A model generated the notes under the pieces. It did no database searches. It worked only from the letters and a program-made list of their open reading frames with translations, and had not been told where the DNA came from. From contig DASRFR010000029.1 of assembly GCA_035651455.1 (NCBI GenBank), positions 496,001-560,000 of the forward strand: a stretch of 64,000 bases of DNA. Reading direction: 5' to 3'. Positions 25,128-33,940 of the stretch are shown here, in pieces (the first letter of the stretch is position 1; every line of letters begins with the position of its first letter). Origin of the DNA: DASRFR01 sp035651455. Its GTDB lineage: Bacteria; Acidobacteriota; Terriglobia; Terriglobales; Acidobacteriaceae. The position numbers and the translations under genes were made by a program.

Positions 25128-25916
25128 ATGAAAGCCTTGTTCCGGCTGATCCTGCTCGCACTGGTGCTGGTACTGGTGGCGCTTGTCTCCGCACTGACGG
25201 CTATGCGCTTCGCGATTCATGGACGCGAGGTAGTGGTGCCCAAGCTGGTTGGTTTGTCGCCTGCCGAGGCGGAGCGAGCGGCTCTCGGTTCCGGGCTGCA
25301 GGTAATGATTGAGCGGCAGTATTACAGCCCCGAAATCGCGGAAGGGCGAATCTTGTCCCAGATTCCCGAGCCCGGCACGCGAGTACGTCGCGGCTGGCAG
25401 GTGCGAGTCGCGCAGAGTCTTGGCCCGCAACGCGTGGCTATTCCGGATGTGATTGGACAGAGCGAACGAGCGGCTGATATCAACATTCGTCGTCGGGGAC
25501 TCGACCTCGGCGCGATTTCCGAGATTGGACTGGCGGGCGCACCGCCCGGCCAGGTGATCTCGCAAAACCCTCCTGCCAATGCCAGCGGAGTCGCAGCTCC
25601 CAAGATCAGTCTTCTTGTGACCTCCGCTGCTGAACCGCCGAGCTACGTCATGCCCAATTTTGTTGGGCAATCGCTAGGCAGCGCGACCCGTGCTCTGCAG
25701 GAGGCAGGTATGAAGCTCGGTACTGTGACGATTGCGGCAGCGCCTTCGCCCAGCGCGCCGCCCCCAGGACCACAGGGCACTCCAGCCCCTGCCACAACTC
25801 CGGCTCCAGTCCCCGCTCCCCAAATCACTCCGGTGAGCACAATCTCCAGCCAGAATCCCGCGGCAGGACAGCAAGTCTTTGCGGGGGCAACCATTAACTT
25901 TGAAGTGAAACCATAA
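25128..25916 (+). CDS. Membrane-anchored PASTA-domain protein
   Basis: A 262-residue protein with an N-terminal transmembrane helix (LILLALVLVLVALVSALTA) and three PASTA repeats: VVVPKLVGLSPAEAERAAL, then VAIPDVIGQSERAADINIR, then VMPNFVGQSLGSATRALQ. A proline/alanine-rich stretch lies inside the last repeat before SSQNPAAGQQVFAGATINFEV. PASTA domains bind peptidoglycan stem peptides or beta-lactams and usually sit on PknB kinases or PBP2x; here there is no kinase. It is convergent with rsmB, 12 bp apart, next to a def-fmt-rsmB block. Confidence 0.88.
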   Translation: MKALFRLILLALVLVLVALVSALTAMRFAIHGREVVVPKLVGLSPAEAERAALGSGLQVMIERQYYSPEIAEGRILSQIPEPGTRVRRGWQVRVAQSLGPQRVAIPDVIGQSERAADINIRRRGLDLGAISEIGLAGAPPGQVISQNPPANASGVAAPKISLLVTSAAEPPSYVMPNFVGQSLGSATRALQEAGMKLGTVTIAAAPSPSAPPPGPQGTPAPATTPAPVPAPQITPVSTISSQNPAAGQQVFAGATINFEVKP

Positions 25917-25928
25917 GGGTGGTCGGAT

Positions 25929-27275
25929 TCAATCCTGGCGTTTCTGCAGGATGGCTGCGAAGAATCCGTCGACCGGAAAAAGCCCGGGGATGGTACGCAA
26001 GTAAGGACCGCGAGTCAGTGCCTCCACATCTTTGAGCGCGAGTTCGCCCGCATTCTTCAGAGATTGCAGTTCATTTTTGCAGTCAACAAGATGAAATCTG
26101 GTGTCCTCTGCAAGGGCCGTCTCGACCACTTCTTCGTTTTCCTCGCGCTCGAGTGAGCAGGTGGAGTAGACCAGCCTGCCACCAGCTTCCACATGGCACA
26201 TCGCGGAGCGCAGAATGGCGAGCTGTCGCGATTGCAAATGGGTAATATCTTCGGGCTTCAGCTGCCATTTGATTTCCGGATTGCGGGCGAGAGTGCCGGT
26301 CCCGGAACAGGGCACGTCGGCCAGCACTCGATCAAAACACATCCCGAAGGGAAGAGACTGTGCGTCGGCGGCAACCACTCGCACATTCGGCGCCAAAACA
26401 TGCTTCCGCAGGAGGCATGCGCGATGCGAGTGCAGTTCAGCCGCAATAATGGTCGCATGTGGGTTCCGCTCGGCGATCACAGACGTCTTGCCGCCCGGCG
26501 CTGCACAACAATCCAGCATGAGCGGCCCTTCACCAACCAGCAAAGCGACAAGTTGCGAGGCTTCGTCCTGAATAGCGATTCGGCCTTCGTCATACACGCT
26601 CGTCTTAGTTACATCTCCGCAAATCACGCGTCGCGCCGAATTCAGCAGGACCCCTGGAGCGAGCTCAATTCCTTGCGTGGCCAACTGCGCTTCCGCAGAC
26701 GCATCCCGCAGTCGAATGGACGTAACCGGAATCTCCTGGTCATGGAAGCAAACGCGCGTTGCATTGTCAAAGCCCAGCTCTTTGACCCAGCGTTTTACCA
26801 GCCAGTCCGGGTGAGCTAATGCTGACGACAATTGTGCAGGCGTGCTGGGCGCATCGCATATGTGTATTGCTCCTCCGGGCTGGTCCGCTGCTTGCACCAG
26901 TTTTCGCAACACCGCATTCACGAACGGCGCAGCTGATCGTTTTCTCGCCCGCTTGACTAGTTCAACGCTTTCGTGGACCGCCGCTCGCGCCGGAATTCGT
27001 TGCAGGTGGGTGACCTGGTATGCGGCAAGACGAAGCGCGACCAACACTTCGGCATCCAGCTTCGAAATCTTTTGCGTCGAATAGCGCGCAATGTAGTCGT
27101 CGAGCAGAGACCGCCAGCGCAGAACTCCCATGACCAATTCAGTGGTGAGCGCGCGATCCGCAGTCGACAGCTCGTCGACTCGCGTGGAATGCAACAGCTC
27201 TGACGCGTACGAATTCTCGCGCTCCACCCGAAGGAGAATGTCGAAAGCTGCAGCGCGCGAAGCAGAGATGGACAC
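25929..27275 (-). CDS. rsmB: 16S rRNA (cytosine-967 C5) methyltransferase
   Basis: A 448-residue protein with an N-terminal NusB-like RNA-binding domain (residues about 5-135, ADRALTTELVMGVLRWR, LAAYQVTHLQRIPARAAV) and a C-terminal SAM methyltransferase. Catalytic and SAM motifs are DCCAAPGGKTSVIAE, DVPCSGTGTLARNPEIKW and YSTCSLEREENEEVVE; both the PC motif and the TCS motif cysteines are present. Start GTG 27275 has no clear ribosome-binding site. It is the last gene of a def-fmt-rsmB run reading left, although gaps of 89 and 128 bp separate them. Confidence 0.94.
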   Translation of the reverse strand: MSISASRAAAFDILLRVERENSYASELLHSTRVDELSTADRALTTELVMGVLRWRSLLDDYIARYSTQKISKLDAEVLVALRLAAYQVTHLQRIPARAAVHESVELVKRARKRSAAPFVNAVLRKLVQAADQPGGAIHICDAPSTPAQLSSALAHPDWLVKRWVKELGFDNATRVCFHDQEIPVTSIRLRDASAEAQLATQGIELAPGVLLNSARRVICGDVTKTSVYDEGRIAIQDEASQLVALLVGEGPLMLDCCAAPGGKTSVIAERNPHATIIAAELHSHRACLLRKHVLAPNVRVVAADAQSLPFGMCFDRVLADVPCSGTGTLARNPEIKWQLKPEDITHLQSRQLAILRSAMCHVEAGGRLVYSTCSLEREENEEVVETALAEDTRFHLVDCKNELQSLKNAGELALKDVEALTRGPYLRTIPGLFPVDGFFAAILQKRQD

Positions 27276-27364
27276 GAAAACTAGTGTATGGCTGATGCGT
27301 TCAGATTTTCGAATTTGAGACTTGCCGTAAGCAGAGAAAGCCAGCTGCTCACGCCGGCTGACAG

Positions 27365-28306
27365 CTAGAACCCAAGTTTTTCCCCACTGCGAGGATGATA
27401 GCCGTGGATGAAATCACGGGCGGCCATTCGCTTTTTTCCCTCCGGCTGTAATTGCAATATTTCAAGGGTCGTGTTTTCCCCACATCCCACCATCAAAAGG
27501 TCGCCATCCACACGCAGCGTGCCCGGTTCCGCGGCAGCCGTACTCGCCGCCGCTGCCCAGACGTGCAGGTTCTTCCCGCGAAACCCGGTAAATGCGCCTG
27601 GCCAGGGCTGGAATCCGCGCAAGCGGTTATGTATCTCCGCTGCGGTGCGGTGAAAGTCGATCAATCCATCCTCCTTTCGGAGCAACGGCGCCAATGAAGA
27701 CCGCGCGTTGTCCTGGACGCGAGGCTGGATGGTTCCCGCCTGCATTTCCTGCATCGTTCTCACCATCAGGTTCGCACCCACACTCGCCAGTTTGGGCGCA
27801 AGTGTTTCAGCCGTATCGTCCGCGGCTATCGGAACTTCCTTTTGCAGCAGGATGTCCCCTGTATCCAGGCCGGCGTCGATACGCATCGACGTGACGCCGG
27901 TTACCGCCTCGCCGCAGGCAATCGCCCACTGCACAGGAGCCGCGCCTCGATACTTCGGCAAAAGCGACGCGTGCAAATTGATGTTCCCCAGGCGCGGAAG
28001 ATCGATCATCCATTGCGGAATAATTCGACCGTAGCCCACGACGATGATGGCTTGCGGCTTTCGCTGGGCGAGTTCTTCGCGGAAGGTCTCGTTATTCCTG
28101 ATCTTTTCGGGCTGGCTTATCGGCAGACCTAGTTCAAGTGCGCGCCGTTTCACCGGACTGGGCGAGAGTTCGAGGCCCCGGCCACGGGGCTTGTCCGGTT
28201 GGGTGACAACCAGCGCGACGCGAAATTTTGCTTCGACCAGTCTGTCAAGTGTGGGCACTGCAAATGCGGGTGTTCCGCAAAAGACGAGAGTCGCTGAATC
28301 TGACAT
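27365..28306 (-). CDS. fmt: Methionyl-tRNA formyltransferase
   Basis: A 313-residue enzyme that formylates initiator Met-tRNA. ATG 28306 begins SDSATLVFCGTPAFAVPTLD; in-frame codons reach back to 28375 but look non-coding. Catalytic region motifs are PDKPRGRGLELSPSPVK, VVGYGRIIPQWMID, NINLHASLLPKYRGAAPVQWAI and DAGLDTGDILLQ. The C-terminal domain has IHNRLRGFQPWPGAF. def, whose product removes the formyl group, is the next gene upstream on the same strand. Confidence 0.96.
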   Translation of the reverse strand: MSDSATLVFCGTPAFAVPTLDRLVEAKFRVALVVTQPDKPRGRGLELSPSPVKRRALELGLPISQPEKIRNNETFREELAQRKPQAIIVVGYGRIIPQWMIDLPRLGNINLHASLLPKYRGAAPVQWAIACGEAVTGVTSMRIDAGLDTGDILLQKEVPIAADDTAETLAPKLASVGANLMVRTMQEMQAGTIQPRVQDNARSSLAPLLRKEDGLIDFHRTAAEIHNRLRGFQPWPGAFTGFRGKNLHVWAAAASTAAAEPGTLRVDGDLLMVGCGENTTLEILQLQPEGKKRMAARDFIHGYHPRSGEKLGF

Positions 28307-28434
28307 TAGGTTAGTTTTTCGCAGAATATCGTGACTGCCCGCCGTTGTCATTTCGGGCAGGTTCAGGAATCGCACTTTCGCTCAAACGGCTGGGAAACTG
28401 GACCCGGGCTGATCGACACTGCCCGTCTTCACTG

Positions 28435-28944
28435 TTACCACTCGCCCGCTTTGACAAGCTTGCGGATCTTGCGTTTGATCATGTCGCGCTTCAGCGCGCT
28501 CAGGTGCGAAATATAAAGCTTCCCGTTTAAATGATCAGTTTCGTGCAGGAATGCTCGCGCCAGGAGTTCCTCGCCCGTCCTCTCGTAGAATTTGCCGCGG
28601 ACATCCTGCGCGCGAACCGTGACTTGGCGCGCGCGGGTTACGGACTCGCGGAAGTCCGGAATGCTGAGGCAGCCTTCGTTCTGCGTGTGATGTCCTTCGC
28701 TATGAATGATCTCGGGGTTAACCAGGACGAGCTTCGCGCTGGGATCCTCCTTGAAGGTGATATCGATGACCGCCAGACGCTTGGAAATGCCAATCTGGGG
28801 TGCCGCGAGTCCCACACCATGCGCCGCGTACATCGACTCGAACATGTCTTCCACGAGCTTCTTCAGGCTGTCATCGAATTCCGTTACCGGCTCCGCCCGC
28901 TTTTCCAGAACCGGATCACCTAGCTTGACGATCGGATAAATCAT
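28435..28944 (-). CDS. def: Peptide deformylase
   Basis: A 169-residue metalloenzyme removing N-terminal formyl groups from new proteins. All three motifs are intact: GVGLAAPQIG at 43-52, EGCLS at 90-94 (Cys metal ligand), and HETDH at 134-138 (two His ligands and the catalytic Glu). The length is typical. ATG 28944. It sits between aroC and fmt on the same strand; aroC begins far upstream and ends 15 bp before def starts, so all may be co-transcribed. Confidence 0.97.
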   Translation of the reverse strand: MIYPIVKLGDPVLEKRAEPVTEFDDSLKKLVEDMFESMYAAHGVGLAAPQIGISKRLAVIDITFKEDPSAKLVLVNPEIIHSEGHHTQNEGCLSIPDFRESVTRARQVTVRAQDVRGKFYERTGEELLARAFLHETDHLNGKLYISHLSALKRDMIKRKIRKLVKAGEW

Positions 28945-28959
28945 GGCCAGTGTTTGCTG

Positions 28960-30132
28960 CTAATACTCCTTCAGCTGCTGCAGGTATCCCTTAAAATTAC
29001 GCAAAGTTTCGCCCATGGAATCGCCGCCGAATTTGTCCAGCGCACAGCGCGCCAGCGTCAGCGCAACCATGGATTCCGCCGCAACCCCGGCAGCCGGAAC
29101 AACGCAGACGTCGGAACGCTCATACGCCGCCGAAACCTTCTCGCGGGTGGCGAAATCCACGGATTGCAGCGGGCGCCGCAGCGTCGAAATCGGCTTCAAA
29201 TAGCCACGCACGCGAATCTCCTGTCCATTGGAGACTCCGCCCTCGATCCCGCCGGCATTATTCCGGGCGCGGGTGAAGTCCGTGAAGGCTCCTCCTGCCG
29301 CATAGCCGATCTCGTCATGCACCGACGATCCTGGAGCGCCGGCGGCCGAAACTCCGCTGCCGAATTCGACCGCTTTCACCGCCTGTAAAGACATGACGGC
29401 TCCCGCCAGCAGAGCATCCAGCCGCTCGTCCCATTGCGCGTACGTGCCCAGGCCTGGGGGAACATTGTGCGCGACCACTTCGAAAACTCCTCCGAGTGAA
29501 TCGCCGGTTCGCAGAACTCTGTCCACTTCGGCCTTCATGCGCTGTTCCGTTTCGGGATCGACACAGCCCAGCAGGACCTCTTCCTTCTCTGCGACAAGAC
29601 GAATCTGGTCCCAGCTGATGTCTGCAGTCACCGTGACCCCGCCTACCGCGATCACATGGCTGAGAACCTCAATGTTGAGTTCTCGTAGGAAGAGCTTTGC
29701 CACGCCTCCGATCGCTACCCGCGCCGCTGACTCACGCGCCGAGGCTCTCTCCAGCACATACCGTGCTTCGGGGAAGTTGTATTTCAAGGCGCCAGCCAGA
29801 TCAGCGTGCCCCGGCCGGGGCGACGCCACGCGCCTGTGCTTCGCAGGATCGCCTTCCCTGACCGGCAAGGACTCCTGCCAGTTTTTCCAGTCCTTGTTTT
29901 CCAGGAGGATGGAAATAGGCGACCCAATTGTGGATCCGTGTCGCACGCCGGACACAATGTGCGCCGTATCTCGTTCAATTTTCATGCGTCCGCCCCGACC
30001 GTAGCCCTGCTGGCGACGCCACAACTCGCGGTCCAGGAAGTCCTGTTGGATCTTCAGGCCAGCCGGAATCCCGGAGATAAAGGCGATCAGGGCTTCGCCG
30101 TGCGACTCCCCGGACGTGAAGTAACGCAACAT
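28960..30132 (-). CDS. aroC: Chorismate synthase
   Basis: A 390-residue FMN-dependent enzyme for the last shikimate-pathway step. ATG 30132 begins LRYFTSGESHGEALIAFISG, the family start; the open frame upstream to 30552 looks non-coding. Signatures are RRQQGYGRGGRMKIERD, GSTIGSPISILLENKDW, RPGHADLAGALKY, ASARESAARVAIGGVAK, and the late GGIEGGVSNGQEI. An upstream divergent response-regulator gene begins about 200 bp away. Confidence 0.96.
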   Translation of the reverse strand: MLRYFTSGESHGEALIAFISGIPAGLKIQQDFLDRELWRRQQGYGRGGRMKIERDTAHIVSGVRHGSTIGSPISILLENKDWKNWQESLPVREGDPAKHRRVASPRPGHADLAGALKYNFPEARYVLERASARESAARVAIGGVAKLFLRELNIEVLSHVIAVGGVTVTADISWDQIRLVAEKEEVLLGCVDPETEQRMKAEVDRVLRTGDSLGGVFEVVAHNVPPGLGTYAQWDERLDALLAGAVMSLQAVKAVEFGSGVSAAGAPGSSVHDEIGYAAGGAFTDFTRARNNAGGIEGGVSNGQEIRVRGYLKPISTLRRPLQSVDFATREKVSAAYERSDVCVVPAAGVAAESMVALTLARCALDKFGGDSMGETLRNFKGYLQQLKEY

Positions 30133-30334
30133 GAAAGCTTGGATTGTATCTGATCGGGGCTGAAAATCAGGACATCGTACCCCGGCAGATTCGCCTAACT
30201 CCCACTTTTTGTAGCGACTGGAAGCGGGAAAGTGTAGAATAAAGCCAAGTTCTCCGCAGTGCAGCGACTCTCCGCCGCTGTTCTCATCCGCCGCTTCGCC
30301 AACTGACGTTAATCTCGATGAGCATGGAGGAGTC

Positions 30335-31042
30335 GTGTCCTTGAGCCAAGGTAATCCGCTGAAAACAGTAGCACCCTCGACCCGGATACGATGCATAGTA
30401 GTGGACGACCACGCCTTGCTGCGACAAGGAGTACGGCGTCTGTTGCAGGATGAGCCGGACTTTGAAGTTGTCGGTGAAGCCGGCGACGGTACCGCCGCGC
30501 TGAAGCTGGTTATGCAGGTCCAGCCCGACCTCGTACTGATGGACGTAGGCATGCCCGGCCCTTCGTCGTTTGAAACCGCCCGTTTGATTCAGAAAGCCTC
30601 CGCCAAGACCAAGATTGTGTTCCTAACCATGCACGAAGACGAGGAATACGTGTACCAAGGCCTGCAGGCGGGTGCAGCGGGGTATCTCCTGAAAGACACC
30701 CCTGCCGACCGGCTGGTGAGCGCCTTGCGCGAAGTTCAGAATGGTGGCAAATGCGTGAGCCCCGAATTATTGGGCAAGCTTGTCGAGGACGCCCGGGCCC
30801 GCTCGGAAAACAGCCGCCTTCGCCCAGGAAACAATATGCTGACCCCGCGAGAGCGCGAGGTAATGAGGCTATTGGCTGAGGGCAACACCGTGCGGCGCGT
30901 GGCAGAGATGCTGCGAGTGAGCATTAAAACTATCGAAGCTCACAAGTTCAATCTCATGCGGAAGCTTGATATCCATAACAAAGCACAACTCGTGACCTAC
31001 GCCATTAAACGCAAGATCTTGAAGCTGCCAATGCCAATTTAG
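30335..31042 (+). CDS. NarL/FixJ-type response regulator
   Basis: A 235-residue two-component transcription regulator. GTG 30335 follows GGAGG. The receiver domain has acidic VVDDH near 22-26, phosphoacceptor Asp70 in LVLMDVGMPG, and LLKDTPADRL with the conserved Lys. The LuxR-type helix-turn-helix (about 172-230) reads LTPREREVMRLLAEGNTVRRVAEMLRVSIKTIEAHK. No histidine kinase is adjacent, so its signal is unknown. It is divergent from aroC and convergent with the HAD gene, overlapping it by 4 bases. Confidence 0.93.
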   Translation: MSLSQGNPLKTVAPSTRIRCIVVDDHALLRQGVRRLLQDEPDFEVVGEAGDGTAALKLVMQVQPDLVLMDVGMPGPSSFETARLIQKASAKTKIVFLTMHEDEEYVYQGLQAGAAGYLLKDTPADRLVSALREVQNGGKCVSPELLGKLVEDARARSENSRLRPGNNMLTPREREVMRLLAEGNTVRRVAEMLRVSIKTIEAHKFNLMRKLDIHNKAQLVTYAIKRKILKLPMPI

Positions 31043-31761
31043 GGCGACGGCAGTTCCCTGCCGCCATAAGCCCCCACTGCGGCGGCCGCTAAACTCGCCA
31101 AATCCTCGACTTCCAGATCGGGTTTCCCTGCAGCGGCTTTCACCGCCCCGATCCCTTTCCGTGGCGATGGACGTTTCACCCAAACCGTTCCCATCCCGAG
31201 GGACTGCGCGGGAAGCACATCGTGATACACGCTTTGACCCACATGCAGAATTTGGCCCGCAGGCAGGCCTATCCGGTCTAATGCCACTTGAAAGTTACGC
31301 AAGGATGGCTTGTAGGCCCTGGCTTGCTGAGCCGTAATAACGTGATCAAACCGGGTGCCGAGTTTCTTAGCAGTGGCCGAAAAGAGGTCATCGTCGATGT
31401 TAGAAACAATCGACAGTTTGAAGCGGGTTTGCAGCTTCTGCAACGCCCTGACGGTGTCAGCAAAGGGCTGCCACTCGGGCACAGACGCCGCAAGCGATTG
31501 AATCTCCAGTTGCGTTGGCATAAACCCTAACCGCTCGCCAAAGCCTTTTACGACTGACGCCAGCACCTCGCGATACAAGCGAAAAGTGCCGCTTTCCGCC
31601 TCGGCTTCGAGTTCCCCATATAGTTGCAGCAGTTCCCGATCGGGAAGGGTCTTGCCATGAGCGGTCAAAATTGGCCGCAAAGCCGAGAAAATGCCGTCTT
31701 CCCAGGCGATGAGCGTTCCGTAGCAATCAAACGTCATTGCACGGAACCGGGAGAAGTCCAT
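31039..31761 (-). CDS. HAD-family hydrolase, haloacid-dehalogenase-like
   Basis: A 240-residue HAD phosphohydrolase or dehalogenase. Nucleophile motif I is FDCYGTLIAWEDG, motif II is IVSNIDDDLF, motif III includes Lys in KPSLRNFQVAL, and motif IV is HVGQSVYHDVLPAQSLG. FDCYGTL rather than FDxDGT is the pattern of type II L-2-haloacid dehalogenases and related phosphatases, so activity could be either. AGAGGAAAGG precedes ATG 31761. Its end overlaps that of the convergent response-regulator gene by 4 bases. Confidence 0.9.
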   Translation of the reverse strand: MDFSRFRAMTFDCYGTLIAWEDGIFSALRPILTAHGKTLPDRELLQLYGELEAEAESGTFRLYREVLASVVKGFGERLGFMPTQLEIQSLAASVPEWQPFADTVRALQKLQTRFKLSIVSNIDDDLFSATAKKLGTRFDHVITAQQARAYKPSLRNFQVALDRIGLPAGQILHVGQSVYHDVLPAQSLGMGTVWVKRPSPRKGIGAVKAAAGKPDLEVEDLASLAAAAVGAYGGRELPSP

Positions 31762-31820
31762 GAAAACCTTTCCTCTCGTGTACAGGGATTTGGAACGCAG
31801 GCGCCGGGAAGGGTAAATAT

Positions 31821-31844
31821 GCCCCCAGGAGGGTTCCTGGGGGC
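31821..31844 (-). terminator. Strong hairpin after the glycine-zipper lipoprotein gene
   Basis: Perfect 10-bp inverted repeat, gcccccagga at 31821-31830 and tcctgggggc at 31835-31844, with a 4-base loop. It lies about 30 bp past the stop of the minus-strand lipoprotein gene and before the HAD gene. There is only a weak T-rich tail (atattt), so it may act as a partial terminator. Confidence 0.6.
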
Positions 31845-31875
31845 CGCACAGGCTTCAGAACTTTAACCCGCTCAG

Positions 31876-32598
31876 CTATCTGCGAATTTCCAGTGGGCTC
31901 TGCAATTGGAAGCTGACCACCGATTCCGCCGGCAAAGTCACATCGCGGTTTCCTGTCAGTCCGGCCCCGGCAGTGCCCGCTCCAGCCCCGGCTAGAGCGC
32001 CGATCGCAGCACCCTTCCCGCCTCCGGCCAAGCCGCCAACTAAGGCACCCAGGCCCGCGCCGCCGCCCACCATGCCGGCGGTGCGCTTACCTTTCCCTGC
32101 TTGTCCCGAAGACAGCGCAGCAGTTTCAACCTGGCGCGGGGTTCCCGCGACTTCAACTGAGGTGAGCTTGATCGAAAGATTCGACGCTCCCTTGAAACGC
32201 CCGGCCGACTTGGCGTCGACTACCGTGCCGCTAACCGCAGCGCCTGAAGGAATCACCGTCTCCCCCCCTACCACCACCGGCTGCGCCAAGGTCCCGCTGA
32301 AGCTCTGGCCCGACTGGCTGGTTTTCGAACTCAAGGCTTCTCCCAGGCGAACGCTCAGAGTCGTGCCTGCCGGCACCACGATCGGCTTGGGAGCCTCTGG
32401 CTTCTGCGCTTCGCGCATCTTTCCAGACTCTTTCCTCTGGGCATTTTCTGCGTTTCTCCCGGGTTCCGTCGTAGCAGGAGTGTTGGAAGTGGTCGGCTGA
32501 TTTTCCTGTTCGCTAGTGGTTTGATCGGGCTTTTTGCAGGAGAAAGCGCTGAGCATCAGAACAAGCGCCAAGCTAAGCCTGAGTATGGGTGATCGCAT
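31876..32598 (-). CDS. Glycine-zipper lipoprotein, paralogue of 6435-7001
   Basis: A 240-residue protein. GGAGG lies 4 bases before ATG 32598, and LMLSAFSCKK provides a lipobox with Cys at about position 21, so it is probably a lipoprotein. A polar S/T/P-rich linker (about 22-70) is followed by the same PAGT domain as the protein at 6435-7001 (VVPAGTTLSVRLGEALSS, then LTSVEVAGTPRQV). A glycine zipper follows (GGGAGLGALVGGLAGGGKGA) with a final strand TLPAESVVSFQLQ. Function unknown; it probably associates with the outer envelope. Confidence 0.72.
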   Translation of the reverse strand: MRSPILRLSLALVLMLSAFSCKKPDQTTSEQENQPTTSNTPATTEPGRNAENAQRKESGKMREAQKPEAPKPIVVPAGTTLSVRLGEALSSKTSQSGQSFSGTLAQPVVVGGETVIPSGAAVSGTVVDAKSAGRFKGASNLSIKLTSVEVAGTPRQVETAALSSGQAGKGKRTAGMVGGGAGLGALVGGLAGGGKGAAIGALAGAGAGTAGAGLTGNRDVTLPAESVVSFQLQSPLEIRR

Positions 32599-32724
32599 AA
32601 ATCCTCCATTTGGCTGCAATAAATGTAGCGGGAAAGTGCGCGACAAGCACTTTACCGGAAGCACAAGGTCAAGGCAATTGCATTAAGACACATACGGCCG
32701 GAGCAGGAACAACGACGAACAAAG

Positions 32725-33873
32725 CTAAGCTTTGCCATTCGACGAAGCGGTGCTCAGTGCCTTGTCGTCGGTCTCCGGCGAAGGCTCGAATAGCCCGAGA
32801 TTGTCCAGTGCAGCATCGGATTCAGGCGCCACAGCCACGGGCGGAGAGTCAGGCACCGTCGCTTCGGTGCTTGCGGCCGAAGCACTGGCCTTTGAGAGGA
32901 ATTTCGTGCTGTTGAGCAGCGGCCGTCCCAGCGACGGATTATAGCCGGTCCATGGGCCCTCGCTTTGCGCTTCCCGTTCGAAGTGCGCGCGCATGCTTTC
33001 CATCTTCGAATCGAGGTCGTCAAGATAGTGCAGCATCAGAGCTTCGGGGAACATCGGCAGTTTGGGAGATCCAAATTCGTATTGTCCGTGATGGCTGATG
33101 ATCATGTGCTCGATGAGAGACTTCAGCTCATCTGGAAAATCCGGGATACCCGCAAGCTTCGCCTGCAGCATCTCCAGTTCAATGATCATGTGTCCGAGCA
33201 GCTGACCGCGTGTCGTATAGCTGAAGGAACGGGTGTAGGTCAGCTCGTAAATTTTGCCGACATCGTGCAGGAAGGCGCCCGTCAGCAACAGGTCGCGATC
33301 AATTTGCGGATAATTGCGCGACACCAGATCGCACGAACGGAACAGCGATACCACGTGGTCCAGCAGCCCACCGATATACGCATGGTGCAAGGTCTTCGCC
33401 GCCGGAGCATTCCGGTAGGCGGAAGCGATCTCCGAGTCTGACATGAAGGCGTGTAGCAAGGCCTTGAGATAAGGGTTCTGGAAACTGGAAACAAAAGCGG
33501 CCAGCGTCTGCCAGAGCTCGTCGATGTTCTTGGTAGTTTTCGGGAGGTAATCGGCAAAATCTATTTCCGCGTCATCAAGCCGCCGAAGCTTATGGATGGT
33601 CAGCTGAAAACGGTTCTTGTACTTGTTCAGCAGGCCCTTGATTTTGAGAACGTCGTCCTGCTCGAAAGCATCCATGGCATCGTCGACGTTGTCCCACATC
33701 TTGGCTTCAATCTGGCCTGAGCGGTCGCCCAGTGTCAGCGCCAGGTAGGGCTCCCCGCTTTTCTTGGGCTTGACCTGCTTGATGACGACCACGAAGCTGG
33801 AGGTGATGACTTTGTTTTCGTGCTGCGAGCAGTCGCAAATGAAGAAATCTTTCATGAGCCGATCCAGCGCCAT
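32725..33873 (-). CDS. OB-fold and HD-domain 3'-5' exoribonuclease, YhaM-like
   Basis: About 382 residues; ATG 33873 is chosen, though in-frame starts at 33897 (GTG) and 33855 (ATG) are possible. An N-terminal OB-fold (TLGDRSGQIEAKMWDN) is followed by an HD phosphohydrolase domain: HHAYIGGLLDHVVSLFR, GAFLHDVGKIYELTY and HMIISHHGQYEFGSPK, with LHYLDDLDSKM. This matches YhaM/CbfI-type exonucleases that trim RNA or single-stranded DNA. The C-terminal 70 residues are low-complexity S/A/P-rich and acidic, longer than in YhaM. It lies 67 bp downstream of the SurA-like gene. Confidence 0.87.
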   Translation of the reverse strand: MALDRLMKDFFICDCSQHENKVITSSFVVVIKQVKPKKSGEPYLALTLGDRSGQIEAKMWDNVDDAMDAFEQDDVLKIKGLLNKYKNRFQLTIHKLRRLDDAEIDFADYLPKTTKNIDELWQTLAAFVSSFQNPYLKALLHAFMSDSEIASAYRNAPAAKTLHHAYIGGLLDHVVSLFRSCDLVSRNYPQIDRDLLLTGAFLHDVGKIYELTYTRSFSYTTRGQLLGHMIIELEMLQAKLAGIPDFPDELKSLIEHMIISHHGQYEFGSPKLPMFPEALMLHYLDDLDSKMESMRAHFEREAQSEGPWTGYNPSLGRPLLNSTKFLSKASASAASTEATVPDSPPVAVAPESDAALDNLGLFEPSPETDDKALSTASSNGKA

Positions 33874-33940
33874 GTCCCAAAGCACGGGACAAGACACACC
33901 TGTAGAGGTTTGCCGGGGGCGCGGTGCTGTTCAGCTTAAC

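Noticed and set aside
28960..30552. Chorismate synthase read from 30552
   Set aside because: The 140 added residues are of non-coding character and overlap the divergent response-regulator gene; the family start is at 30132.
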